DNA of 64,000 nucleotides from Bradyrhizobium barranii subsp. barranii (GTDB lineage Bacteria > Pseudomonadota > Alphaproteobacteria > Rhizobiales > Xanthobacteraceae). Shown one piece after another: positions 36,001 through 44,133 of this stretch. The stretch is taken from NCBI RefSeq assembly GCF_017565645.3, contig NZ_CP086137.1, forward strand, positions 1-64,000. The letters run 5' to 3'. The notes beneath the pieces are model-generated. The model did no database searches. It saw nothing but the letters and a program-made list of their open reading frames with translations, and had not been told where the DNA came from. Within the stretch, counting starts at the first letter, position 1. Every line of letters begins with the position of its first letter. The translations under genes and the position numbers were made by a program.

Positions 36001-39000
36001 GTTGAGCCGATTTAACCCGATCGGTGCGAGCAACCCGAGGTCCTCAAACAGCCTAGTCTTCGCCAGCGCTTTGAAAATGGTAGCAATGCTCAGAACATCG
36101 GCCTGCTCCAGCCGATCATCGGCATCGTGCAGGTAGTGAGCCAGCTGATGTAAGCTGTTCTTCAGCAGGGCTGTCTCCGCAACGTCTCCACCGTCCTCAC
36201 CCCTAATGACACTGTGTCCCAGAGCATTGGCGATCGCGATGAGCTCAAGCGTCGTGAACGAACCAAAGCGTCGGCCCGGTCCGCCGAGGCCGCGCGCGAT
36301 GTCTATTACCGCCTGATGGCATGCCGCATCTTCCAGCCATTTGCTGAAGCCGTTCACCAGGGTGGCCAGCGCCTGCGGGTCAAAACGGGAGAGCTGGGAA
36401 GGCACCTCACCGGCGATGGCGACGGTGGCCTCGCGACAGCCCGCCGCGTCCGGCCATTTGCTGAAGCCGTTCACCAGGGTGGCCAGCGCCTGCGGGACAA
36501 AACGGGAGAGCTGGGAAGGCACCTCACCGGCGATGGCGACGGTGGCCTCGCGACAGCCCGCCGTGTCCGGCCATTTGCTGAAGCCGTTCACCAGGTTCGC
36601 CAGTTCCTGGGGCTTAAAATTGGAGAGCTGGGAAGGCACCTCACCGGCGATGGCGACGGTGGCCTCGCGACAGCCCGCCGCGTCCGGCCATTTGCTGAAG
36701 CCGTTCACCAGGGTGGCCAGCGCCTGCGGGACAAAACGGGAGAGCTGGGAAGGCACCTCACCGGCGATGGCGACGGTGGCCTCGCGACAGCCCGCCGTGT
36801 CCGGCCATTTGCTGAAGCCGTTCACCAGGTTCGCCAGTTCCTGGGGCTTAAAATTGGAGAGCTGGGAAGGCACCTCACCGGCGATGGCGACGGTGGCCTC
36901 GCGACAGCCCGCCGCGTCCGGCCATTTGCTGAAGCCGTTCACCAGGGTGGCCAGCGCCTGCGGGTCAAAACGGGAGAGCTGGGAAGGCACCTCACCGGCG
37001 ATGGCGACGGTGGCCTCGAGACAGCCCGCCGCGTCCGGCCATTTGCTGAAGCCGTTCACCAGGTTCGCCAGTTCCTGGGGCTTAAAATTGGAGAGCTGGG
37101 AAGGCACCTCACCGGCGATGGCGACGGTGGCCTCGCGACAGCCCGCCGTGTCCGGCCATTTGCTGAAGCCGTTCACCAGGTTCGCCAGTTCCTGGGGCTT
37201 AAAATTGGAGAGCTGGGAAGGCACCTCACCGGCGATGGCGACGGTGGCCTCGCGACAGCCCGCCGCGTCCGGCCATTTGCTGAAGCCGTTCACCAGGGTG
37301 GCCAGCGCCTGCGGGTCAAAACGGGAGAGCTGGGAAGGCACCTCACCGGTGATGGCGACGGTGGCCTCGCGACAGCCCGCCGCGTCCGGCCATTTGCTGA
37401 AGCCGTTCACCAGGTTCGCCAGTTCCTGGGGCTTAAAATTGGAGAGCTGGGAAGGCACCTCACCGGCGATGGCGACGGTGGCCTCGCGACAGCCCGCCGC
37501 GTCCGGCCATTTGCTGAAGCCGTTCACCAGGTTCGCCAGTTCCTGGGGCTTAAAATTGGAGAGCTGGGAAGGCACCTCACCGGCGATGGCGACGGTGGCC
37601 TCGAGACAGCCCGCCGCGTCCGGCCATTTGCTGAAGCCGTTCACCAGGGTGGCCAGCGCCTGCGGGTCAAAACGGGAGAGCTTGGAAGGCACCTTACCGG
37701 CGATGGCGACGGTGGCCTCGCGACAGCCCGCCGCGTCCGGCCATTTGCTGAAGCCGTTCACCAGGTTCGCCAGCGCCTGCGGGTCAAAACGGGTGAGCCC
37801 GACACTGACGGCGCGGCGACTGACCTCACCGGCGATGGCGACGGTGCCCTTGCGACAGCCCGCCGCGTCCGGCCACTTGCTGAAGCCATTCACCAGCAAG
37901 GATAGGCCTTGATCAGTCTGCCTCCGAAGTCCGCGGCTTTCATTGCAACAAAATTCCGCGATTCTGATCGCCCCCCTGCGGCATTCCGGCATCCGGGAGT
38001 TCCGACCGAATGATACGGCGAGGAGCGCAAGGGCTCGGTCCTCGACTTCGTACATAAGCGCGTCGTCGAGCCTCGATACTCGAGCTGCTAAGGCCTTGCA
38101 AGCTTCCATGCCTTCCCGACCGCCAGCCTCACCGCTCACCGCGTTGCATGTCTTGGCGTAGCTCCATGATTCACCAGCGCGGATATTTTCCTCCAAGCGC
38201 GCGACAAATCTGTATCGGAAATCAGCGGCGGCCTTTTGCAGGAACGTTGGCTTGTCTAGCATTCGCAACTGCCTGCCATAGTTCGCCACTGCACCTGAGA
38301 ATCCATAGACGTCGCGAGCCCAATCAATATCCCTTAACGCCATATTAAGTACGCTCGAAGACCCGTAGCGGCGCTCTAAGCTTGCACCGTGGATGCTCTG
38401 CGCAGTGACATCGTCGACGCGCCGTTTTCCTGGCCTGGCACTCAGGTCGGACGCAGAATACCTATGTGGCGGGAGCGCTTCTGTTCGCAAGCTCGCGGCT
38501 GCTCGATCGCTTCGCCAGTGCTCGCCGCCAGAACGCGACGAACTCTCTGCCCGACTTGGTGCATCACGATAAGACCTGTACGATTGTTCAGAGCTTGCAC
38601 CATGGACGCTTTGCGCGGCGACATCATCGAAAGGCCGCCTTCCTGATCCAACCGCTCGGTCGGACGCGGAATACCTATGCGGCGGAAGCGCCTCTGTTCG
38701 CGAGCTTCCGGCTGCTCGATCGCTTCGCCAGTGCTCACCGCCAGGACCCGACAAGCTCTCCGCCCGACTTGGTGCGTGATGATAAGATCTATACGGTATA
38801 TCCGGGCTTTCACCATGCCCGCGCTGCGCAGCTATATCGTCGATAGGGAGGCGAGCAGAACAAGTCCCCGAATCTTGAGGCTGAGAGCCCATCCTCCCAA
38901 GGACAGAAATGTTCGTTTGACCGTCCTCGCCAGAAACGCCATCTGCGTGAGACTTGGCCGCGCCTTCAGCGCCGTCGTCTGCAAGTTGCCAAACGCGAAT

Positions 39001-39072
39001 CCCAAGTCCGCTAATGCCGGTCAGAACGCGCCTCCAATACAAGCACGAATGCGCTGGTTGTGATCTTCGCAC
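33091..39072 (-). CDS. SKWP-repeat (RipS/XopAD-like) type III effector with a C-terminal DxDGD motif
   Basis: 1993 residues. (1) A polar N-terminus with two to three tandem ~62-residue units (GGEHWRSDRAA...RTEALPPHRYSASD), residues about 75-225. (2) A helical region 230-390. (3) Fourteen HEAT/ARM-like repeats of ~39 residues, each with NGFSKWPD (the last NGFSKWLED), residues about 393-917. (4) A long C-terminal part with FAPGSLVAVPPGEQNKL then DGDFDGD at 1657-1663, and later GIKVGTDGYKSDTGV. SKWP proteins of Ralstonia (RipS) and XopAD of Xanthomonas are type III effectors; the repeats should form a solenoid for binding host proteins. The DxDGD motif is like the Mg-binding loop of RNA polymerase beta' and cellular RdRPs, so a polymerase-like or nucleotide-binding domain is possible. 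Start uncertain: ATG 39072 or in-frame ATG 38892. No chaperone gene nearby. Confidence 0.8.
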   Translation of the reverse strand: MRRSQPAHSCLYWRRVLTGISGLGIRVWQLADDGAEGAAKSHADGVSGEDGQTNISVLGRMGSQPQDSGTCSARLPIDDIAAQRGHGESPDIPYRSYHHAPSRAESLSGPGGEHWRSDRAAGSSRTEALPPHRYSASDRAVGSGRRPFDDVAAQSVHGASSEQSYRSYRDAPSRAESSSRSGGEHWRSDRAAASLRTEALPPHRYSASDLSARPGKRRVDDVTAQSIHGASLERRYGSSSVLNMALRDIDWARDVYGFSGAVANYGRQLRMLDKPTFLQKAAADFRYRFVARLEENIRAGESWSYAKTCNAVSGEAGGREGMEACKALAARVSRLDDALMYEVEDRALALLAVSFGRNSRMPECRRGAIRIAEFCCNESRGLRRQTDQGLSLLVNGFSKWPDAAGCRKGTVAIAGEVSRRAVSVGLTRFDPQALANLVNGFSKWPDAAGCREATVAIAGKVPSKLSRFDPQALATLVNGFSKWPDAAGCLEATVAIAGEVPSQLSNFKPQELANLVNGFSKWPDAAGCREATVAIAGEVPSQLSNFKPQELANLVNGFSKWPDAAGCREATVAITGEVPSQLSRFDPQALATLVNGFSKWPDAAGCREATVAIAGEVPSQLSNFKPQELANLVNGFSKWPDTAGCREATVAIAGEVPSQLSNFKPQELANLVNGFSKWPDAAGCLEATVAIAGEVPSQLSRFDPQALATLVNGFSKWPDAAGCREATVAIAGEVPSQLSNFKPQELANLVNGFSKWPDTAGCREATVAIAGEVPSQLSRFVPQALATLVNGFSKWPDAAGCREATVAIAGEVPSQLSNFKPQELANLVNGFSKWPDTAGCREATVAIAGEVPSQLSRFVPQALATLVNGFSKWPDAAGCREATVAIAGEVPSQLSRFDPQALATLVNGFSKWLEDAACHQAVIDIARGLGGPGRRFGSFTTLELIAIANALGHSVIRGEDGGDVAETALLKNSLHQLAHYLHDADDRLEQADVLSIATIFKALAKTRLFEDLGLLAPIGLNRLNQLYGASGFAAESNLETMSNLCAALLPLVRSPHLRSCRRQALNLLNDIQPVVERKIDAYLDASEAERTRGPFATRCPALSIYKVIKARADLERLYKRPYVEGKRSDLRIRQEMLRHGTKRILKEARDLIQSDLSNMSWNLIAQIEADSPVDALDAFIVREAATVQAQHAASVFDVYQVLRSMDHAPRPPQGDAGLMQLSVVDLQGRRVATEPETRYSILHRLTSGALPVVAVQLPAKPSTFMLARTLTVEGVPYRLDLFGGSKLKAPKPRLSQIAARAPGDQPAASSGGKLLAIPYAETAPGTSFEHLSRAWAPFKEAYWYTQRRGFAAPPAIKDLGPHDYALEGAFKLLLMPDRPGGKAHPFKLTGPEGPIASRPHDGCGFIKASLAERMPAVRRVGHQEGPDRLRAFGEGRRSSLPPSALQHYPRNEQVAEEASEKARTWLESREGQELTSEDLFRTVTAGHINGPGAVAVPSDDGCLHVPTLKSDTLTGKGGVLLGRSPYDKPNLRPFAAGRVKSAVDGDPTAAFLDRNVAMQYSFSIAQKSQDKLAAEDPSFFAKGILIVVPDEMWPADYADRGLVMSAEDVKCHSSWTERKDRAKVDVQVECVGILQAIELFAPGSLVAVPPGEQNKLDGDFDGDTVIILADRPQLYQHVRRFDEKEQARGVRSLKPPKSHTPAIKDDSYQFSRASQILAATTNVLEVYSSLQRSFLAQSHQGRHWFAERAIFGTYEGVQHELRRQIGGLLNQEQVRCQEIQDKLEQARHEIEVAAHPVARETAELLVADLDAWAARADEQVLREAVGRVSEAKLTVSPALVALFPELAEAYSAAPQPRDRIQVILDHYPARIDPRPDGYNPDDLVQSANNLLSLGIKVGTDGYKSDTGVRLFMKKSQELQRLLQQVPALKSAPYSKSMAATLSQGRFDVDATLEDLKDNPTLAASVMEASIKLAAEKHILPEPSGRLLTAEDTP
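36325..37895 (-). repeat. Array of about 13-14 tandem 117-bp repeats encoding SKWP units
   Basis: Near-identical 117-base units. Two versions alternate irregularly, one coding FDPQALATLVNGFSKWPD and one coding FKPQELANLVNGFSKWPD, otherwise identical over most of their length. The edge repeats (37760-37895 and 36325-36400) are more diverged. The high DNA identity implies recent expansion or gene conversion and makes copy number unstable. Confidence 0.95.
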
Positions 39073-39774
39073 AATGGCGACCTTGAGCGTGCTAATACAT
39101 CCATCGCAAGCGCGCAGCGATCGACCATCCGTCGCATTCGAATCTCCTGTGCTCCTCTCCTACGGCCAGGACAAATAGATGTTTGTTATGAAGCGATATT
39201 CCACACCTATGGTCTGAGCCCTCGTTTCAGCCTTCACTGCGTGGCGCAAAACGATGCAGGCGTGCCAGCGCCAGTTCTTCCGACGCGGTCGGCGAGTTGA
39301 TGGTTCTCCTCTGACACCCTGACTAAGCGAGGGCTGGACAAACCATGTCCGAGGTGCATCCGCACCGAGCCAGTGTCCAATCGCGAATATCCAGCAATCC
39401 ATCCGATGACCTCAGCGCTATTGCAATTGCTGGAAAGAAGCCCCGCGGTTGCGGGGCAGAAAGAACAGTCATTGTGTTGAGCCGCCTCAAGTCAATGCTT
39501 GCTCGCAAGCATCAGCGTGAGCACACGCGTGGTTCGCTTTGGATCGCTCGGATCTTCTGAGCCGTGCTGCATATCCTCGTCGTAGTAGATCCTATGAAGC
39601 GAGTGGCGCCGAATCGTGCCCTCTAAGCACCCCTCGCGAATCAGGTGCTCAGAAAGGAATCACAAGTGATTCTTTCGATTCAAGTTTTCGCCGATCAGCG
39701 GATCAGCCCGAGTGGTCAAAGTTATGAGTAATTGAAAGCCTCGCCGGAGGGTTACGAACTACCGTTCATAGCCT
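39073..39774. other. Upstream region of the SKWP gene, no gene recognised
   Basis: About 700 bases of slightly lower GC with no convincing coding frame. It should contain the effector promoter. I found no strong tts box; the best GTCAG-containing site (39306-39323, minus) is poor. Confidence 0.5.
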
Positions 39775-40100
39775 TCAGTCCTTTTCTTCAGTCGCGGCAC
39801 ATATCTTTGCATCTTTGCCTCCGCTGGATGACCGCACCGAGGTCGAACGCATTTGAGGGCGGATGGTAGCCATCAACTCACAGCGAGCGGCCTGCGGAAT
39901 CGATTGTGACGGGATGTCAGAAGCAGCATGATGGAAAACCTCGAAGCACGCTTCGAGCTCCGCAACTGCGCGATGCTCCCATCCTTCAGCCTGCGTCAGG
40001 AGCGAGCACCTTTGAATTGGCCGTAAATCCGCAGTTTGGCGGTACATAAGCTATCGTGCGGTATCGGCGCACGTTTTCTAGGACGGCTTTCCCGTTCATG
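39775..40100 (-). pseudogene. Frameshifted paralogue of the small protein at 59765
   Basis: From ATG 40100 the frame reads MNGKAVLENVRRYRTIA, then a two-base loss moves it out of phase. The other frame continues MYRQTADLRPIQRCSLLTQA, then EGWEHRAVAELEACFE. This matches the intact 64-residue protein MTGLAVMENVRRYRAIASIC... at 59765-59959 along its length. Beyond about 39925 the similarity ends, although the frame stays open to 39775. Function unknown. Confidence 0.7.
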
Positions 40101-40225
40101 ATTGAGTCCCCAAGCGACCCTTCTGAGACACGAACGTGCGACAGAACGATTTTCGATTCGTTAGCGGGCTTGCGGAAAGCTGAAATGGTTGGCAAAGCGT
40201 TGCCGATGGCCCGGCTCTGCCAAAC

Positions 40226-40783
40226 TCATCGGGCAGAGAACTCCTCTTGCTTCGCTAGGTCGTTCCAGAAATCAGAAATTGCTTCATGCAAAGCGCGAAA
40301 ATCTTCCTCGGTTACAAAATATTCATCATCGTGTTTTGCCCTGTTTATTGCATCCCGATTGGAGTCGATGGTGTGAAGAACCGTATCGGGAATGGAAGCG
40401 GCAAACAGCTCCAGCTGTATTCGTACTCGAGTGACGTGCGAGACGGCGCCGTCCGCGCCCGATAACTTGCCTTTCCATTTTGGCTTCGTCTTCGAGCCGT
40501 TGCGCTCGTGCTGTATGTCGAAGTAGCTTTTTGTTGCCTTCTCCCACTCGTGGTACTCGCGTAGCCATGCGCCCTGAATCAGAGTTTCAACGACCCAATC
40601 GCTAATGGTGGTGTCAACGACATTGAGCGAAGCTTGGGCAGCAGCTGCCGGCGCGGCTCTAGCGGCGTCATCACGAATAACCTGGATCGCTTGGTCGATC
40701 GCCGTCTCCCGATGGCCCGCCTGTATGTAGAAGTAAGAGGCGTTTCCAATAGGGTTAGGATACGGTCCGCGCTTCAGATTCAT
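40226..40783 (-). CDS. Hypothetical protein, possible HEPN-like, 185 residues
   Basis: ATG 40783 (MNLKRGPYPNPIGNASYFYI) is chosen because codons upstream run antisense into the next gene, although LEVFPWSFWGVP just before it also looks protein-like, so the 5' end may have been lost. Mostly helical: HRETAIDQAIQVIRDDAARA, LIQGAWLREYHEWEKATKSY, VLHTIDSNRDAINRAKHDDE. The last stretch resembles the Rx(4-6)H-type motif of HEPN ribonucleases (RDAINRAKH). This is only a resemblance; no toxin partner is identified. Divergent from 40863. Confidence 0.5.
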   Translation of the reverse strand: MNLKRGPYPNPIGNASYFYIQAGHRETAIDQAIQVIRDDAARAAPAAAAQASLNVVDTTISDWVVETLIQGAWLREYHEWEKATKSYFDIQHERNGSKTKPKWKGKLSGADGAVSHVTRVRIQLELFAASIPDTVLHTIDSNRDAINRAKHDDEYFVTEEDFRALHEAISDFWNDLAKQEEFSAR

Positions 40784-40862
40784 CGGCACGCCCCAGAAGG
40801 ACCACGGGAAAACCTCAAGCTTCGCCGCCAATGTACACTGGCGGTGGGGCGCTGGCGAGAGA

Positions 40863-41384
40863 TTGGAGAAGCGAAAGCATATTCCGAAGTACTCCACTCT
40901 CCTGGGACGTATCTCCGAAAGCTTCGGGCTTCCTGTCCTCGACAGCGACGGCATCCGCGAACTGCATGAGCGCCTGATCGTCGAGACTGCCGACAGCCTC
41001 CAGGAGGGACTCGGCGAACGGGCCATGCAGATCCATCTCCAGCGCATCGTCGGCGCCTATGTCGGCTCGGCCCATGGCGCCGGCCAGTTCTACTCCCGCG
41101 CGGTCAGCGAGGCGCGTGACGTCACCGCCAAGGCATCCTGCGACGCCCGCGACGAGGACGTCGACGGCCCGGTCGGCTTCGACGGGCAGGCCCAGCGCAG
41201 GCGCGAGTTCGCCGCCGATATGGGGCTTCAGGCCCACGCGCTGCGCATGGCAGCCGAGGGCGCCGTTCGCGCCTACGAACAGGTCGTCGGCGAGACATGG
41301 AAGCCCTACGAGCGTCCGGCGGACAACATCGGCGCATCCGTCGACCGCAAGGCGGCCGAGCTGCAGATGGCGGCCTTCGGCTGA
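40863..41384 (+). CDS. Conserved hypothetical of integrative/plasmid elements, 173 residues
   Basis: Reads as a soluble helical protein (SDGIRELHERLIVETADSLQ, RAMQIHLQRIVGAYVGSAHG, FAADMGLQAHALRMAAEGAV). The first residues (MEKRKHIPKYS) may not be native: homology-like sequence starts about SESFGLPVLDSDG, suggesting 5' truncation at about 40880. It is followed by a strong hairpin terminator and then ardC, an order common in alphaproteobacterial conjugative elements. No function assigned. Confidence 0.6.
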   Translation: MEKRKHIPKYSTLLGRISESFGLPVLDSDGIRELHERLIVETADSLQEGLGERAMQIHLQRIVGAYVGSAHGAGQFYSRAVSEARDVTAKASCDARDEDVDGPVGFDGQAQRRREFAADMGLQAHALRMAAEGAVRAYEQVVGETWKPYERPADNIGASVDRKAAELQMAAFG

Positions 41385-41393
41385 GCCGCCTCT

Positions 41394-41416
41394 GGCGGGG
41401 CCTCGGCCCCGCCTTC
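41394..41416 (+). terminator. Hairpin terminator after the 173-residue gene
   Basis: GGCGGGGC-ctcg-GCCCCGCC followed by TTCTTCC, 10 bases past the stop codon. Strong stem with a modest T-run. Confidence 0.6.
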
Positions 41417-41747
41417 TTCCTCACCGAGACCAGGTCGTCCTGTCGCAGGGGCGGCCTGTTCTCGTGTCGTTATTTCGACCGCGTTCTCCACGAGAGAGGC
41501 GCCCACCGCGCCGCGTCCCGGCCGTGGTCCAGCCGGGGCCGGGAAGCCCGCGCAACGGCTTCGCCGTCCTCCACATGTGTTCCGGCCCGTCGCCACCCCA
41601 TCGCTTGGCGCAATGGGACCCCGGCTCGGGTGCGCAGCTCCCCAATGCCCCGGCTTTGCGGACCGCCGTGACGGGGTCGCGATCGGCGCGACCTCCACGA
41701 CGGAGGTTCGACATCATGAAGAGAAAGAATGAAGGCGAGCGGGCGGA

Positions 41748-43142
41748 GAGCTATGCGGGATTTTGGGTGACGAGGCGGTCAGGCGGCGTGGTTTTCCGGC
41801 ACTTGGATGACCTCGATGCCGTTTTCGAATCTGACACCTGCGCTGACCTTCGGCAACTGATTTGTGCCTTTCAGCCGCCGCCAGGTCTTTGATGCGGCGC
41901 AGAGCAGCTTGAACACCATCAACTTGGCAGTCGTTGACGATAACGAACCTTTCGTGCGCACCGTTCTGTGCCGGACCGTCGCGAACACGCTTTCGATGGG
42001 ATTCGTCGTCCGCAAGTGGTCCCAATGCTCGGCGGGGAATTCGTAGAACGCAAGCATTGCGTCGCGATCTTTCGTCAGGCACTCGACCGCCTTGTCGTAC
42101 TTCGCTCCGTATTTCTCGGCAAAGACATCGATCGCCACTTCGGCCGAAGCTCGGTTGGACGCCAAATAGACCTCGCGCAGATCCTTCTTCATGCTGGCCT
42201 GTACCGACACTGCGACTTTGTTCAAGATATTCGCGGTTTTGTGCACCCAGCACCGCTGATGTCGCGTGGCGGGAAAGACCTCGTCGAGCGCCTTCCAGAA
42301 GCCGAGCGCGCCGTCACCGACGGCGATTTCCGGGGCGATCTTCAGCCCACGGGTTTTCGCCTCGACGAGCAGTTCGTGCCAGCTCTGCGTGCTCTCGCGC
42401 ACGCCGACCTGGAAGCCGATGAGTTCCTTCTTGCCTTCCGGCGTCGCGCCGATCAGCACCAGCATGCATTCGCTGTGGTCTTCCATGCGAGCCTGCAGGA
42501 AGACGCCGTCCGCCCACACGTATACGTACCGGCGCGCCGACAGATCGCGCTTCTGCCAACGCTCGTACTCGAGCTGCCACTCCGTCGTCAGTCTGGAAAC
42601 CACCCCCGGAGAAAGATTCGGCGCATCCTTGCCCAAGAGCGCCGCCAGCGCCTCCTGGAAGTCGCCCGTCGAGATGCCTCGCAGGTACAGAACCGGCAAA
42701 AGTGCATCCAAGCTCTTCGTGCGCCGTGCCCACAACGGCAGGATCGCCGAGGTGAAGCGGATCCGCTCGCCATCGCTGGTCACCGCGCGATCGCGAATCT
42801 TTACCCGGGCGACTTCGACGGCGCCGATCCCCGTCTGGATCGTCCGCACTGGACCATGGCCGTGTCGCTCGAGGCGGTCGCGGCCATCGGGAAGCTTCAA
42901 GCCCTTCATCGCGGCGAGAAACGCCTCGGCTTCCATCTCGACAGCCTGCGCAAGCAGCTGCCGAGCTCCAGATCGCAAAATATTCGTCAGTGGATCGTCG
43001 ATCTCATCGGGCTGACGCAGTGGGACAATGTTGCTATGCTCGTTCATGGCGTATCGCTCTCCTTGAGGTTCTGGCAGGCTCGACACCCGCCTCGATACGC
43101 CGCCTATCTCATTCCGTCATCACCCAGTTTCCCGCATAGCTC
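41748..43142 (-). mobile_element. IS256-family element (1395 bp), 9-bp duplication GCGGGCGGA
   Basis: Terminal inverted repeats GAGCTATGCGGGA-ttt-TGGGTGACGA (left) and GAGCTATGCGGGA-aac-TGGGTGATGA (right, minus strand). Direct duplication GCGGGCGGA at 41739-41747 and 43143-43151. Removing element plus one duplication rejoins ardC in frame, so both ends are certain. One intact transposase gene inside. Confidence 0.95.
41779..43086 (-). CDS. IS256-family (mutator-type) transposase
   Basis: 435 residues, usual for the family. DDE residues lie in YVWADGVFLQARMEDHSECM (first Asp), LKIAPEIAVGDGALGFWKAL (second Asp) and the late helix HLRTTNPIESVFATVRHRT (Glu). Also AVEMEAEAFLAAM early and RCWVHKTANILNKV before the C-terminus. 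A shorter start at MNEHSNIVPLRQPDE (ATG 43047) is more usual for this family. Appears intact. Confidence 0.94.
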   Translation of the reverse strand: MSSLPEPQGERYAMNEHSNIVPLRQPDEIDDPLTNILRSGARQLLAQAVEMEAEAFLAAMKGLKLPDGRDRLERHGHGPVRTIQTGIGAVEVARVKIRDRAVTSDGERIRFTSAILPLWARRTKSLDALLPVLYLRGISTGDFQEALAALLGKDAPNLSPGVVSRLTTEWQLEYERWQKRDLSARRYVYVWADGVFLQARMEDHSECMLVLIGATPEGKKELIGFQVGVRESTQSWHELLVEAKTRGLKIAPEIAVGDGALGFWKALDEVFPATRHQRCWVHKTANILNKVAVSVQASMKKDLREVYLASNRASAEVAIDVFAEKYGAKYDKAVECLTKDRDAMLAFYEFPAEHWDHLRTTNPIESVFATVRHRTVRTKGSLSSTTAKLMVFKLLCAASKTWRRLKGTNQLPKVSAGVRFENGIEVIQVPENHAA

Positions 43143-44133
43143 GCGGGCGGATATCTACACCCGGATCACCGAGAAGATCGTCGCCGATCTGGAGAAGGGC
43201 GTGCGGCCATGGGTGCAGCCATGGCGTTCGGGCAACGCCACCGGCCGGGTGACGCGGCCGCTGCGGCATAATGGTTTGCCATACTCAGGATTGAACGTCC
43301 TGCTTTTATGGTCGGAAGCCGTGGCCCGCGGTTATACGTTGCCGATCTGGATGACGTTCAAGCAGTCCATCCAGCTTGGAGGCGCTGTCCGCAAAGGCGA
43401 AACCGGAACCATGGTGGTCTTCGCCAGCCGGTTTACGAAGACGGAGATCGGGCCGCCGGCGAGGAATTCGATCGGGAAATCGCGTTCCTGAAAGCCTACA
43501 CCACCTTCAACGTCGCGCAGATCGATGGCCTACCGGATCACTATTACCAGAGGCCGGAGCCTTTAGCCGATCAGCTCGAGCGCATCGAGCACGCAGAACG
43601 CTTCTTCGCCAATACCGGCGCGACGATCCGGCACGGCGGATCGAAGGCATTCTATTCTCCCGGTAGCGACACCATCGAGATGCCAGAATTGCAGAGTTTC
43701 CGAGACGCCGCGAGCTATTATGCGGTTCTCGGACATGAATGCGTCCACTATGCAGGTGCTCCGCACCGTCTGAACAGAGACCTCAGTCGTTACCACAAAG
43801 ACCAGACCGAGCGAGCGCGGGAAGAGCTGATCGCCGAGCTCGGAAGCTGCTTCCTTTGTGCCGATCTCGGCATCGCGCCCGAACTCGAGCCGCGGCCGGA
43901 CCATGCTTCTTACCTTGAGTCCTGGTTGCGCGTACTCAGCTCCGACCGGCGGGCGATTTTTCAGGCGGCCGCGCATGCGCAGCGCGCCGTTGCATATCTG
44001 CACAATCTCCAGCCGCGGGCGCAGACCGAGCGGGAGGCCGCGTAATGTTTCACGCTCCGATTGTGACGGAGGAGGGCAATGAGCCTTCCCCTATTCGCCT
44101 GCGCGCGTTGTCACTCGGCGCTGGCGTGCAACC

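Larger units (their letters stand above)
41716..44045 (+). pseudogene. ardC: ArdC-like antirestriction protein, broken by IS256 and by a frameshift
   Basis: GGAGG at 41702 precedes ATG 41716 (MKRKNEGERA...). After ten codons an IS256 (41748-43142) interrupts; beyond one copy of the 9-bp duplication the frame resumes DIYTRITEKIVADLEKGVRP, WVQPWRSGNATG, NGLPYSGLNVLLLWSEA, GYTLPIWMTFKQ. Near 43450 a one-base frameshift ends that frame, while the next frame carries on GEEFDREIAFLKAYTTFNVA to the metallopeptidase-like GHECVHYAGAPHRLNRD and EELIAELGSCFL. ArdC binds single-stranded DNA and protects incoming DNA from restriction during conjugation. Two independent lesions mean the function is lost here. 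Confidence 0.9.

Noticed and set aside
36325..37895. CRISPR array
   Set aside because: The repeats are contiguous 117-bp coding units with no variable spacers. No other regularly spaced repeat was seen and no cas gene is present.
36214..37912. Long plus-strand open frames (about 520-560 codons) across the SKWP region
   Set aside because: They are antisense shadows of the 117-bp repeats; the repeat unit length is a multiple of three, so frames on the other strand stay open too. The minus-strand protein has the known SKWP motif.
39306..39323. GTCAG-containing site upstream of the SKWP gene as a tts box
   Set aside because: Only about 10 of 17 consensus positions match, well below the site before the NopD-like gene.
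41968..43491. 507-codon plus-strand frame joining IS256 antisense to ardC
   Set aside because: It only fuses the antisense of the transposase with the real ardC frame; not a gene.
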